Assembly (NCBI GenBank): GCA_035284745.1 | Contig: JAYKIL010000019.1 | Coordinates: 1-64,000 of the forward strand | Direction: 5' to 3' | DNA: 64,000 nt | Source of the DNA: JAYKJB01 sp035284745 [NCBI: Candidatus Sericytochromatia bacterium] | GTDB taxonomy: Bacteria; Cyanobacteriota; Sericytochromatia; S15B-MN24 | Part shown: positions 15,001-20,668 of the stretch, in pieces | Layout: every line of letters begins with the position of its first letter | How positions within the stretch are numbered: position 1 is the first letter of the stretch | Translations under genes and position numbers: made by a program | The notes under the pieces: generated by a model | Seen by the model: only the letters and a program-made list of their open reading frames with translations | The model's database searches: none | What the model was told of the DNA's origin: nothing

Positions 15001-18000
15001 TGACGTCAGAAACAGACAGCGGTGCTGAAAATAATGATGGCGTGACGTCTACGACGCAGCCGACCCTTTATGGGACTGTCGAATCGTTCGCCACGGTGCA
15101 TTTGCTAGAAGATGGCGTGAAATTGGGTGAGGCAATTGCTGATGAGGCAGGTGCTTGGGCCATTACGCCGACATTAACACCCGGGCAACACAATTTAGAG
15201 ATACGGGCGATCGATGCGGCGGGTAACGTCGGTCCGAGGACACCGCTGAAAACGATTATTGTTGATACGACGGGCCCGGAATCCCCCGTGATTACGGGGC
15301 TTGGTAATGATGCCGACGATAATCCCACGGATACGGGCACCTCTGCGATTGATGGCCTGACCATTGTGGATCAGCCGGTTTTTAAGGGCCTGACTGAACC
15401 CGGTGCCACAGTGCGACTCCTGGAAGGCGATCGTCTCTTGGGGACCACGGTGGCGGATGCCTTTGGGGTCTGGTCTATTACGCCCACAGAGGCTCTGGCC
15501 CCCGGGGCACATAGCATCGTGGCCCGCGCCGTGGACGTGGCCGGAAATGAAAGTGCCCCCTCCAAGGCCTTCGCGTTAATGATCGACTTTAGTTCGCCCA
15601 ATCAGCCTGAGATAACGGGCCTTACAACCATTACCGACACAGGTGTCGCTTCCGATGATGCCATCACCCGGATGACGCGACCTGCGATCACAGGAAAAGC
15701 AGACCCCGTGTCGTTGGTGGATATTTTTGTCGGTGGTGTTTTGGCCGGCCGAACCGCGGCGAATGAAGACGGCGACTGGTCGTTCACCCCTGAGGCTGGG
15801 AAGCTGTCAGAAGGAGAAAACTCCGTCACTGCGCGCATCACTTCGCGCGCATCTGGGCTCACGAGTGACTTCTCGGAACCGTTACTTGTCGAATTGGACA
15901 CCACCGCGCCTGGGAAGCCCACCTTTGACGGTTTGACCCCGGAGACAGACACGGGACTGAAGATTTCGGGCCTGACCTCTAATACACAGCCCGTGTTGAT
16001 CGGAACGGCGGAAGCCGGTGCCCTTGTGAATATCTATGACGGAAAGACAGCGCTGGGGCAGGTGACGGCAGACGGGGATGGCAATTGGAGTTTGCCCTTG
16101 CTGCAACCGCTGCTGGATGGAACACATACGATTGCAGCAGTGGCCCAAGACAAGGCTGGAAACTTTAGTTCCTCCTCGGATGCCAAAACGTTTGTTGTGG
16201 ATACGAAGGTGCCCGGAGTGCCCGTCGTTGCTGGCTTGACGGCAGCGACAGACTTGGGAGTCAGTCCTTTTGACGGCTTCACCAGTGTGGACATGCCCGC
16301 CATTACCGGAACTGCTGAGCCGCTTTCGTTGGTGCGTGTCTACGCGGACAAAACGAATTTGCTGGGTGAGGCCACCGCGAATGATGCGGGGGTGTGGGTT
16401 CTGAACTTGGATGCCCCCTTGGCGGAGGGAGAGCATCGCCTCTCTGCCATTGCCCTGGACGGTGCGGCGAATGCCAGTCTGCGCTCTGCGGAACGCATCA
16501 TCAATATCAACACCTCATCCACGAGCACGCCGGAAGTTTTGGGCTTGAGTACCGAGACGGACACGGGCGGCGATCCAACCGATGGGCTGACATACAATGC
16601 GCGGCCAACGATTGTGGGCCTCGCAGAACGCGGCTCCACGGTTTCGGTGTTCAACGCGGGCAAATTAATTGGCATCACGACGGCTGATACTGAAACAGGT
16701 GTGTGGCGCCTGACCCCCGCTGCGGCCTTGAGTGACGGCTCCAACACGTTGACCGCGCGAAGTGAGAACTTGGTGGGGCGCATCAGTGACGTGTCGGACG
16801 AAAAGGAAGTACGAATTGATCGTCTGGCGCCCAGCAGCCCCACGATCGCGGGCATAGAAGATGGCGAGGGTGGGACTCTGAGCACGGGCCTGACAGGCAA
16901 TGTGGCACCGACCTTGGTGGGCAAGGCGACGCCTGAGACGGGTGCGACCGTTGGTCTGACGGTACAGGTCTTTGATGGCAACGTGCTGCTGGGAACAGCG
17001 CAAGCGGACCTTGATGGAAACTGGAAGCTTCCATTAACCCTGGCTGAGGGCTCCCATCCTCTGACAGCGGTGGTTTTGGATCATGCGGGGAACGCGAGCA
17101 AAGCCTCTACCGTGTGGTCTTTGGTCGTGGACGCCTCTGCGCCTTCTCCACCGGAGGTTTTGGGCCTTGCTGCGGTGTCTGATGACGGTTTGGATGCTCA
17201 GGACCTCGTGACGAGTTCTGCCAAGCCAACGCTGATAGGACGGGCCGAGCCCAACAGTCGTGTAGAGGTCTTTACGGGAACCGAATCGTTGGGCTTCGTC
17301 ACGGCAGATACGGCAGGAAACTGGTCTTTGGCGCTGGGTCCAACGGCATTTTCGCTCACCGAGGGCGGGAACTCTATAACCGCCCGTGCCACCGATAGCG
17401 TCGGCAACCAAAGCGCAGAGTCTCTCCCAGTGGTGGTGACTGTTGACTTAACCCCTCCCGCCGCCCCTGAGATTCTCGGCCTGGCACCGGCTTCCCAGAG
17501 CCCTGACGACGACAGCGTCAGTAACTTGGAACAGGTGACCATTGCGGGGACGTCGGAACCTTTCGCCCAGGTAGAAGTGCTTTCTGGGGCATTGGTGCTG
17601 GGTCGGGTGGCGGCTGGCTTTGATGGGACTTGGTCCTTGCCCGTCGAGTTGTCAGCGGGCCTGTACCCTTTACAGGCAAGGGCTCAGGACCTGGCGGGAC
17701 GCTCAAGTGGACTGTCTACGGTTGTGAACATCACCATCGATGCGACTGCGCCTTTGGCGGCGACCATCACCGGGTTGAAGTCTCCGACGGATACTGGCTT
17801 TAGTGCGACGGACGGCGTAACCAGTGAGGTGCGGCCGACATTCGTAGGCAAGGCCGATGCCGGAACCACGTTGAGCGTTTACGACGGCACAGAGAGACTC
17901 GGCACGACGGTGGTGGCCGCGGATGGAACCTGGGAGTATACGCCTGACCTCGATTTTGAATCAGGCACGCGGGCCATTTGGGTGCGGGCTCAAGACGCGG

Positions 18001-20522
18001 CCGGTAACCTTGGACCGGCCAGTGCCACGCGGACGATCGTGGTTCAGACCGCCGCCCCCGGGGCACCGAGGGTGCTGGGCTTGACCGAGGCGACCGATGA
18101 TGGGGTCAGTAAAACGGACGGAATCACCAGCCAGGTCAGCCCCATGTTGACGGGTGTCACTGAGCCTTCGACCCGCGTAGAGGTTTTTGATGGTCCGACC
18201 TCCTTGGGTATCGCTCAGGCGGATGCCCAGGGCGTCTGGACTTTCAACTTGAAAAATCCCAATGGTTCGGGTCTGGCGATTGCGTTGACCCCTGGTGAGC
18301 ACCAATTTACGGCGCGCGCCATCAATTTGGCCGGTGTGGTCGGTGACGCTTCCGAAACCCCATACACGGTGACCGTGGTTTCGGCGCCGACGGAGGCCCC
18401 CGCCAACCTTGCTTTGGCGAACGGCAGTGACACGGGCCTTGACGACACGGATCGCATCACGGCTCTCGCGCGTCCCACCATCACGGGCTCAGCAAGTCCC
18501 CTGGTGTCGGTGCGCATTTACAACAACGATCTGCAAATTGGCGTCACGCAGGCGGATGCCAACGGTGTGTGGGTGTTTACCCCTGAGCAAGACTTGTCTG
18601 AAGGCGCGCATCGCATCACTGCGCGAGAGGTCAGTGCCAACAACGCGCTCGGACCTGTTTCGCCCGTTTCCCTGACTTTCTCGGTGGACCGTACCGCTCC
18701 GATTCGTCCGGCCATCACGAGTGTGCAGGTGGATTCGGGTTCAGGCGCGGAGGGCGGTGTGACCGGGGATAATGCCCCCACCCTTGTTGGCACAGGAGAG
18801 ACCGGGACGCGTGTCCAATTGTTTGATGGTGATACCGTCTTGGGTGAAGCAACGGTGGTTTCCGGTCAATGGACCATCGCGGTTCCGGCGCTGGAGAATG
18901 GCAGTCATGCCTTCACACTGATCGCGACCGACACCGCGGGCAATCGCAGCACAAGCCAGGCGCCACGCGTCTTGATTGTCGATGCGACGGTGCCTGCGGT
19001 GCCCCAAGTGTGGGGCCTGACACCGGAGACAGACACAGGTCTCTCGAACAGTGATGGTATTACGGAGCAAACCCGTCCGACCCTCCGAGGGGTGGCACGC
19101 CCGGGAATTCGTGTCGAGGTTTTCCGCGAAGACACCGACGAGACACTCATTCCATTGGGTCACACGACGGCCAATGCAGAGGGTGTCTGGGAGTTGATTC
19201 CGAATTCTCCCTTGCCCGTGGGGGTTCACGAGGTGGTCGCTCGCAGTGTCGCAACGACCGGTGCCACGAGCGCCAATTCCGCCGCAGTGACGCTTGAGGT
19301 GCGCTCGGGAACACCCACGACTCCCGTGATCGACGGATTGTTGCCGGCCACGGATACGGGCTTGCCTGATGGTGTGACGTCTATTGTTCGCCCGACGTTG
19401 GTAGGCCGTAACGCCCCTGTGGGCTCACGTGTGCAGATTACACGCGGTGAGGATGTCCTTGCCACTGTGATTCCTGATGCCGATGGGAAATGGACGTTTA
19501 CACCGGACGAAGATTGGGAGGAGGGCCCGCATACACTGCAGGCGGTGGCCATCAACGAGGTGGACCGTCAGAGCCCAGCATCTGCTCCTTTTGACGTTCT
19601 CATTGACAAAACAACCCCTGATGCCGCGACAAATTTAGCATTGAGTCTTGAATCGGACACGGGGGAGAGCCAAACCGACGCGATCACATCGACATTGCAG
19701 CCGGTGCTTGCGGGAACGGCTGAACCGTTGGCAGTCGTGGTGGCGAAATTGGGAGATACCCGCCTCACAACGACGGTTGAAGCGGATGGAACCTGGCAGT
19801 TGAACCTGCCTGAACTGCCGGAGGGATCTCACTCCGTCAACGTGCAGGTGCTGGATTTGGCGGGTAACCTCAGTCAAGCAGCGCCGTTCTTTTCTTTCAT
19901 CGTCGACAGTTCGGCGCCGGACAAACCTGTGATTGCGGGCCTGACGCCTGCCACGGATACCGGGGCGTCCGATGACGATGGCGTAACCAGCCTCACTCGC
20001 CCCGTATTGATGGGACGGGCCGAGCCGGAGGCCATGGTTGGAATCTATGAAGGGGAGGCTTTGTTAGGGTTTGCTCGGGCGAACGATGTGGGCTTGTGGA
20101 CGCTCGAAATCGAACTGGCATCCGGCGAGCACGATTTGATTGCCAAGGCAACGGATCGGGCGGGGAATACCAGTCAAGATTCGGACGCCTTCCGTGTTGA
20201 GATTGTGCCAGAGGGACCTGTCCCCTATCGGGTGGGCTCTGATGAACCGATTTCGCTGTGGCTTGGAGACTTTGAGAGCGAGACGATCTACGAGGGTCAG
20301 TCCCCCCTGCCCTCTGTTTTGCCTCTGGGCCTGCAAGATGTGCTGGTGCTTCCAAGCGATGTGGAGTGGAAAAAAGGTCTGCTGCTGAATCCCAGTGCGG
20401 CACTGGCGCCCGACGAGATTGATCGCGCGGCGCGGGGTGATTCACCCGATGTTCCTGTGGTTGTGCCGCCTGAAGTCGCGTCTGTCCCCTTGCATCACGA
20501 GTGGTTTAAAGACTTCGTTTAG
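3..20522 (+). CDS. Giant Ig-like repeat adhesin, type I secreted (5' partial)
   Basis: The reading frame is already open at base 3 and encodes repeat sequence before the first in-frame GTG (base 48), so the gene starts outside the window; 6,839 codons plus TAG are visible. It consists of about 63 tandem domains of roughly 100 residues (hand count), each with a linker of the form DTGxSxxDxxT, a P-T-I/L-x-GTAE core, a G-x-W strand and a closing DxAGN motif. This matches bacterial Ig-like domains of the Big_6/Big_13 kind found in Bap, SiiE and LapA type adhesins. Two domains of another type interrupt the array. The last ~105 residues are not Ig-like, end in FKDFV, and are the likely secretion signal; no RTX nonapeptides are present. 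The secretion genes follow directly. Inferred role: a very long surface or released fibre for adhesion or biofilm formation, with the conserved Asp residues of the linkers perhaps binding calcium. The ligand is unknown. Confidence 0.93.
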   Translation, partial: LTLDAASDSGRSDSDLVTNATTLILRGSVPLAEAGGQIEVFATLDGTETSWGKVVTNADGSWELTLAAPKQVGAVQDDYALRVAVTDVAGNTGPRSEPQNLTIDRVAPAAPADLELDPDSDTGTLADKLTSQSSPTIVGTAEANSEVELKLGEESLGTVLTDADGAWSLTVNQPLPEGANKIDAYATDVAGNTSLASSVTVTIDTTAPTVSVSGLESTLASDTGTSQTDNLTTNPSPVLVGTAEKNTTVNVYAGAILLGTTVADGDGKWRLDLDAEGQTLPEGVNSLTATATDAAANTSAPSVAKQVEIDTSAFAPPVITGLTTGSDTGYSDYDQVTNIARPVLTGTVAPGARVYVYDGDSPDPIAKVTASETGEWFAVPTFNLSNGVHNLKATALDPAGNESRFSDARSITIDRVAPAMPTFGGLVAATDTGTSDSDRKSGALRPTLMGTGPAGEVVEIFNGATLTGRAVVNPEGKWTFTPDTPFAEGALSLQVQAVDLAGNRSAKTVAVSINLDVTNPSRPAITGISPDTGLSDTDSVTSAVTPTILGTADKGAIVAVYDGTIKLGTATANAQGAWSLPTDEALTAGAHTLSAVAFDAVGNISGVSEVHILEVDQTAPDAPTIVLAASSDTGFNPFDRATNDNTPTLQGRSEPGARVVIFDGSNEIGAAMTDHLGHWSFTPDAAFPLGDGLHTFTARAEDLAGNRGGVSDAIEVDIRTVPPAAPTMTLATGSDTGAIGDGITYNNKPVLTGSTEPGALITILDGSEMIGTARADDEGVWSFLPTKALSVGPHALTATAATVHGNVSDSVALALQVDPAPPGVPAVTGLSAGTDTGSSQTDSMTQLSQPTIVGTAEAGSRVEVFEGDELLGTAVADGDGNWALVLSEPGGPSLDEGVHALTVRASDEAGNQTWGVTPTNIFIDATAPAASPVILGLTPATDSGFDSRDAVTQRLQPTLVGTAEANATVEIFQSGTLIGSAPANANGIWQFTPGEPLTPGTNVFTARAIDLAGNVSPLSGDPADPSVGFVVDVDTTPPETAVLTGLKAGDDTGASDADGVTQLTRPTLLGTAEPGATVIVTRGTTVLGTAPVDADGNWSFRPPAALQSGVNTLQVRVVDSAGNVSAVASETVLTVDTGAPSTAPTLTLALESDGGTVGDGLTNVAKPTFSGIAEPGATVQLADGGQPLGSAQADAVTGAWSFTPTQSLAQGLHRIDAIAVDAAGNVSPPAALALQIDTFGPDAPAIAGLSPATDTGLRSDDGVTRRTDPVLRGTAEPFSTVEVMQGAGVIATVEANAAGYWEATLNLTQGTYDLAVRVIDAAGNTSPTSTPYSVVVDTTGPAVDTKITGLAQGTDTGASAEDFVTRNDRPLLAGTAEAGATVSVFNGPTKLGTVIANDLGNWSLQLDLPQGEHTLTAKTTDRAGNEAENDAIQIVRIDSTPSNAPYGLALGAGADSGSSSSDGLTKIVQPIIVGKAEPLAEVEVLEGATSLGRAPVDADGNWSLTLNTALTQGSHALTARALDVAGNPSALSVPLTVVVDAEAPAAPVVRGLTEASDSGANSADSITSFTQPSLVGTAEPNALVEIYRGAEWLGSTTANQSGNWEWTFTAPLADDVYPITAKATDAAGNVSAPSVAKNVRIDTSAAEVPVITGISQATDSGLSQTDRVTNTGVPTILGTAEANSTVQIFSGATLLGTTVASNSGAWSFTPSQALKDGTQVLKAAYTDQAGNPSSVSETLSVVIDTAAPLVPTNVQLKAGDDTGASASDRETAENRPTLTGKAEAGALIEMLQADAVVGQTTVNPDGTFEVQINQDLAEGRQSLTLRVTDSAGNTSGLTSPLGLTVDTIKPLAPVVRGIAPEDDTGASITDGITSKVSPLVIGTAEPGSKVELILDGVRLESIAVGVDGSWSYRIPNPLSAGSHTVTATATDVAGNVSDQAPTFTVTVDAAAPPVPLITRLAPGSDTGVSDSDRITSATTPTLLGTAEEFATVKIFIDGNPTPIGATQADAIGSWAYTLPTPMTGEISFRVEAVDAAGNKSAQSSAFEVNILDTAPSQPVISGITEATDTGVSNTDGRTTVRTPHFYGTADAGAVIELYDGDELIGRTTADGSGDWLFTATPTRALGSHVIRAVAVDDAGNASPASNALSIIIDSTAPGVPKIDGLSAETDTGVSPRDNRTSEAQPTILGSAEPFAEITVRASDTVLGKVNADAAGRWELTPTSALAAGTYNITASAKDATGNQGPDSVPLALTIDRTGPAAPVVSGLTVSTDTGTSNTDAITANPRPTITGTAEANSVIEVFAGANVIGTTQTNKAGQWFLSVDLPVDASGFSTFEVTARATDLAGNQGAASEVKEITIDLRAPLTSTTIDGILTTSDTGLADEPATSEDRITSNRQPTMFGKAEAGARVDIFDGTINIGFTYADDANAWKFTPTAQLSPGSHTMTAKATDLAGNLSPAATPLALTIDTLPPAPPVIEGLGRDEDTSVLTDDGLNAADGISTHLRPTLVGTAEPLARLQIFQDGVLLGTTQANDAGNWTFRPDLPLEDGTFNFSARATDVAGNQSQPSVVKVITLDTTAPNPPVIQGLTVATDTGASTTDSVSRTLTPAVKGTAEAGSIVKVKLGATVLGETEADASGNWTLALGASLSEGVHQLVATATDAAANTSLESAPLEVEIDLTAPGRPTLTGISSGTDSGLEGDGLTSFRRPEIQGTAPVGSTVTIYDGSVVLGAGVPVLSDGSWTYSPTSDLLNGEHTFTAVATDLAGNVGPRSETLVITVDDRVPTEPRLTGLVAGEDTGALDTDLITRLESPTLQGVADPGVTVTIFRNGSSVDEVVADANGAWSYATDWTEGEYLVALQATSPMGVQSGLSSQRSLLIDITPPDGPVVSGFSKDTDTGLKNDDAITDVLRPTIVGSAEKYATVQVYDGATLLGTAKANEFGEWNLPLTSPLPTDIERTITAVAIDVAGNEGVTSAGKKVLVDLSAPQAPVISGLTPETDTGLVNTDSVTSNARPHLTGTSEPSARVTVYSGATGTAELGSVVADESGNWTLELSGALASGQNILVARATDAAGNTSGLSPQLVVTVINTNTTVPIITGLIAATDSGKLSTDLVTSVEQPTLYGTGDKGGTVTLLLGTGPEPSSLGTTQVDAGGKWEFTVPEALAEGSYIFSVVSSNAAGVSSKASVSKTVTVDRTAPGVVTIGGLDAASDTGTAGDNLTSSAKQNITFTAETKSTVEVYADGYLVGIATENTTSPGTFVYKAAFGPGSYDITARAVDLAGNAGPLSEVGQFVVVSPNKAPTLALAPFSETGISQKDKITLDNTPTLMGSADPGSTVTILKDGVVLGTALAQPSGDWSYKVEDALETGPHIFIAQVTDAAGVTLSSAPATGTITLDATAATVTKVSATSATLAAGAKVAVKVEFSEKVTVNLADGKPTLLLDLDGTTREAVYSTGTGTTGLTFEYFVRGGDTTSDLTYVSTGALKLNGSMITDVAGNAAELTLPELASSSSLGGTSNVVVDGTAFPIDKALVTAVEDGRGQISPTRVTSDTTPTVYGVAPAGAEVEVGRVSGRTFISLGQATADGSGNWTFEVEPDLTATSVLGARIAGSTTTPPAGDSLSVALDTVMKAPTLTLPALNANLSTGRPVFSGATEAHSSVTVYLNGEPVETVRTSATTWSYVPSEPLQDGKYTVTLKAQDAYGNQAEMATGRDFVVDTAAPSQPTISGISAATDLGTSNSDRITSNNKPVFLGTGAEPGSTVKLFLDGTLIGSAKTTTANWSVTPSVLLVNGTHEVVARVEDAAGNLSVASDPLSVTIFKGTPLLTYSGLTSETDTGVSQKDNITSSNQPTLVGTATPGTTVFIKQGAEVYGSTVASEGGQWQFDFAAAEKTLAAGLNTVNISVDDGTGNSQDLAGNKFTAVSAKITVEDFAPYITAITTVTRAKAGGYAAGSIIPIKVTFSDVVHVNSSSGLPAIELETGNVDREAVYVSGTGTTALTFNYVVKPGDDTVDLNYVSQDSLKANVSGYGSIVSASGTPVQVRLPDPGGVGSLANATAGDLTIDAVPPAELPIVVGFEPLSTVDTGVSPTDGITSVQKPGIVIETNKSATDTLTVYLNGTVLAGSESAFAPGKVLFTPTNNLPEGTHVITAQLTDKALNQGPLSQPKQVQIDLTAPAPPVLKGLAPESDTGSSATDNVTKNLRPDIVGTAEAGSTVVVSDGLVTLGTVVADAEGNWRLTPAENLTPGSSLTAVATDRAGNSGLVSTSLRVVADNTPPNAPEVTGLAPASDTGTSTTDNVTKESRPVLKGVVDGAEDGTLVKVFKDGDLLGTTTTSGGQWTFTPPAPWANGEHVIRAQATDRAGNVGPESNPLTVTVDAYVSAPVISSLLASSDTGRSNSDGVTSESRPTLSGTASPLTTIQLFLGDSSDLLGSGSVDAEGKWSIELTTALPAGVQNITAVARNQADAISLRSAPLRIEVDETAPVAPTVVNVESTNARLTAPATYSTADPAPVLVGTAEPLSVVQVFEGANSLGFVQADAAGNWRFNLNLVEERSYGISYKATDAAGNVGPSSPVLAVVYDIAGPTRPDAPNLLAVSDTGSSSTDRLTNDSTPTISGATEPLALVRIFDRVTGGDPVEVGTVRADAVGNWNFTLPPLADGVHTITFRAVDRLGNLSDMSNGLVVTLDTAPPTLPVLSGFTAATDQGASTTDGVTNLATPVLFGTADEGTTIRVSDGQATYEAPVGAGGEWTLPLPEMSNGAYAFTAVAVDAAGNTSAATSIFPAQIDTVAPATPVVEGLAPASDTGVSSNDSNTRDVRPVIVGKAEAFATVLVYGDGAEIARTTADATGRWSIAPNNSLTSGEHVISARAVDRAGNLSNESTTRTVTVSEGTPAAPVIAGLTDITDTGRSEDDGITRTVTPTLQGTALPGSLVQIYQGNLVGTALTDADGNWTFTPTVPLTEARHTFTARVVDLAGNISAESTAFSVTVDLTAPPAGQLTGLTSETDSGAENNDGVTSTTQPTLYGTVESFATVHLLEDGVKLGEAIADEAGAWAITPTLTPGQHNLEIRAIDAAGNVGPRTPLKTIIVDTTGPESPVITGLGNDADDNPTDTGTSAIDGLTIVDQPVFKGLTEPGATVRLLEGDRLLGTTVADAFGVWSITPTEALAPGAHSIVARAVDVAGNESAPSKAFALMIDFSSPNQPEITGLTTITDTGVASDDAITRMTRPAITGKADPVSLVDIFVGGVLAGRTAANEDGDWSFTPEAGKLSEGENSVTARITSRASGLTSDFSEPLLVELDTTAPGKPTFDGLTPETDTGLKISGLTSNTQPVLIGTAEAGALVNIYDGKTALGQVTADGDGNWSLPLLQPLLDGTHTIAAVAQDKAGNFSSSSDAKTFVVDTKVPGVPVVAGLTAATDLGVSPFDGFTSVDMPAITGTAEPLSLVRVYADKTNLLGEATANDAGVWVLNLDAPLAEGEHRLSAIALDGAANASLRSAERIININTSSTSTPEVLGLSTETDTGGDPTDGLTYNARPTIVGLAERGSTVSVFNAGKLIGITTADTETGVWRLTPAAALSDGSNTLTARSENLVGRISDVSDEKEVRIDRLAPSSPTIAGIEDGEGGTLSTGLTGNVAPTLVGKATPETGATVGLTVQVFDGNVLLGTAQADLDGNWKLPLTLAEGSHPLTAVVLDHAGNASKASTVWSLVVDASAPSPPEVLGLAAVSDDGLDAQDLVTSSAKPTLIGRAEPNSRVEVFTGTESLGFVTADTAGNWSLALGPTAFSLTEGGNSITARATDSVGNQSAESLPVVVTVDLTPPAAPEILGLAPASQSPDDDSVSNLEQVTIAGTSEPFAQVEVLSGALVLGRVAAGFDGTWSLPVELSAGLYPLQARAQDLAGRSSGLSTVVNITIDATAPLAATITGLKSPTDTGFSATDGVTSEVRPTFVGKADAGTTLSVYDGTERLGTTVVAADGTWEYTPDLDFESGTRAIWVRAQDAAGNLGPASATRTIVVQTAAPGAPRVLGLTEATDDGVSKTDGITSQVSPMLTGVTEPSTRVEVFDGPTSLGIAQADAQGVWTFNLKNPNGSGLAIALTPGEHQFTARAINLAGVVGDASETPYTVTVVSAPTEAPANLALANGSDTGLDDTDRITALARPTITGSASPLVSVRIYNNDLQIGVTQADANGVWVFTPEQDLSEGAHRITAREVSANNALGPVSPVSLTFSVDRTAPIRPAITSVQVDSGSGAEGGVTGDNAPTLVGTGETGTRVQLFDGDTVLGEATVVSGQWTIAVPALENGSHAFTLIATDTAGNRSTSQAPRVLIVDATVPAVPQVWGLTPETDTGLSNSDGITEQTRPTLRGVARPGIRVEVFREDTDETLIPLGHTTANAEGVWELIPNSPLPVGVHEVVARSVATTGATSANSAAVTLEVRSGTPTTPVIDGLLPATDTGLPDGVTSIVRPTLVGRNAPVGSRVQITRGEDVLATVIPDADGKWTFTPDEDWEEGPHTLQAVAINEVDRQSPASAPFDVLIDKTTPDAATNLALSLESDTGESQTDAITSTLQPVLAGTAEPLAVVVAKLGDTRLTTTVEADGTWQLNLPELPEGSHSVNVQVLDLAGNLSQAAPFFSFIVDSSAPDKPVIAGLTPATDTGASDDDGVTSLTRPVLMGRAEPEAMVGIYEGEALLGFARANDVGLWTLEIELASGEHDLIAKATDRAGNTSQDSDAFRVEIVPEGPVPYRVGSDEPISLWLGDFESETIYEGQSPLPSVLPLGLQDVLVLPSDVEWKKGLLLNPSAALAPDEIDRAARGDSPDVPVVVPPEVASVPLHHEWFKDFV
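10200..10568 (+). other. First non-Ig insert domain of the giant adhesin
   Basis: About 123 residues that break the Ig-like pattern. They carry a strand rich in V-x-F-S-E-K-V, then REAVYSTGTGTTGLTFEYFV and a DLTYVSTGALKLNG segment. Such beta-rich domains (an FSExV strand followed by a YxSGxGTxxLTFxYxV motif) recur between Ig-like domains in other large bacterial surface proteins. A second copy lies about 1.6 kb downstream. Domain edges are approximate. Confidence 0.7.
11799..12188 (+). other. Second non-Ig insert domain of the giant adhesin
   Basis: About 130 residues matching the insert domain at 10200-10568: V-T-F-S-D-V-V strand, REAVYVSGTGTTALTFNYVV, then DLNYVSQDSLKAN. The two copies flank four Ig-like units (two of them degenerate) and lie near the middle of the visible array. 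They may mark a hinge or a functional head along the fibre, but the sequence alone does not show which. Confidence 0.7.
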
Positions 20523-20668
20523 CGGTCGTTCGCAGGCCTGGACTCCCCTGTTTACGCGCTTGACGCGTGATCAGGGCCAGGGTTGATATTCAGAAGGCTG
20601 AGCGACGTCACAATATTATTTGGCGCCATCCCGCACAATGGGAGGGAAACTCTTGTGTACGGTTTTGC

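Larger units (their letters stand above)
3..20211 (+). repeat. Tandem array of ~63 Ig-like domain repeats, ~300 bp each
   Basis: The coding repeat period is about 300 bp. Protein motifs are strongly conserved but codons are not: the GTAE motif appears as ggcacggcagag, gggaccgcagag, ggaacggctgaa and other forms. The array is therefore an old protein repeat that has diverged at DNA level, which should limit recombination and assembly collapse. Linker variants without the full DTG motif occur near 10.6-10.9 kb, 13.45 kb, 16.85 kb, 17.5 kb and 18.7 kb. Confidence 0.9.

Noticed and set aside
1-20522. RTX nonapeptide calcium repeats in the giant adhesin
   Set aside because: Read the C-terminal region for GGxGxDxxx runs; none were found.
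20554-20568. ACGCG-CTTGA-CGCGT hairpin after the giant gene as a terminator
   Set aside because: Only five base pairs and no U-tract; the operon seems to continue into the TolC-like gene.
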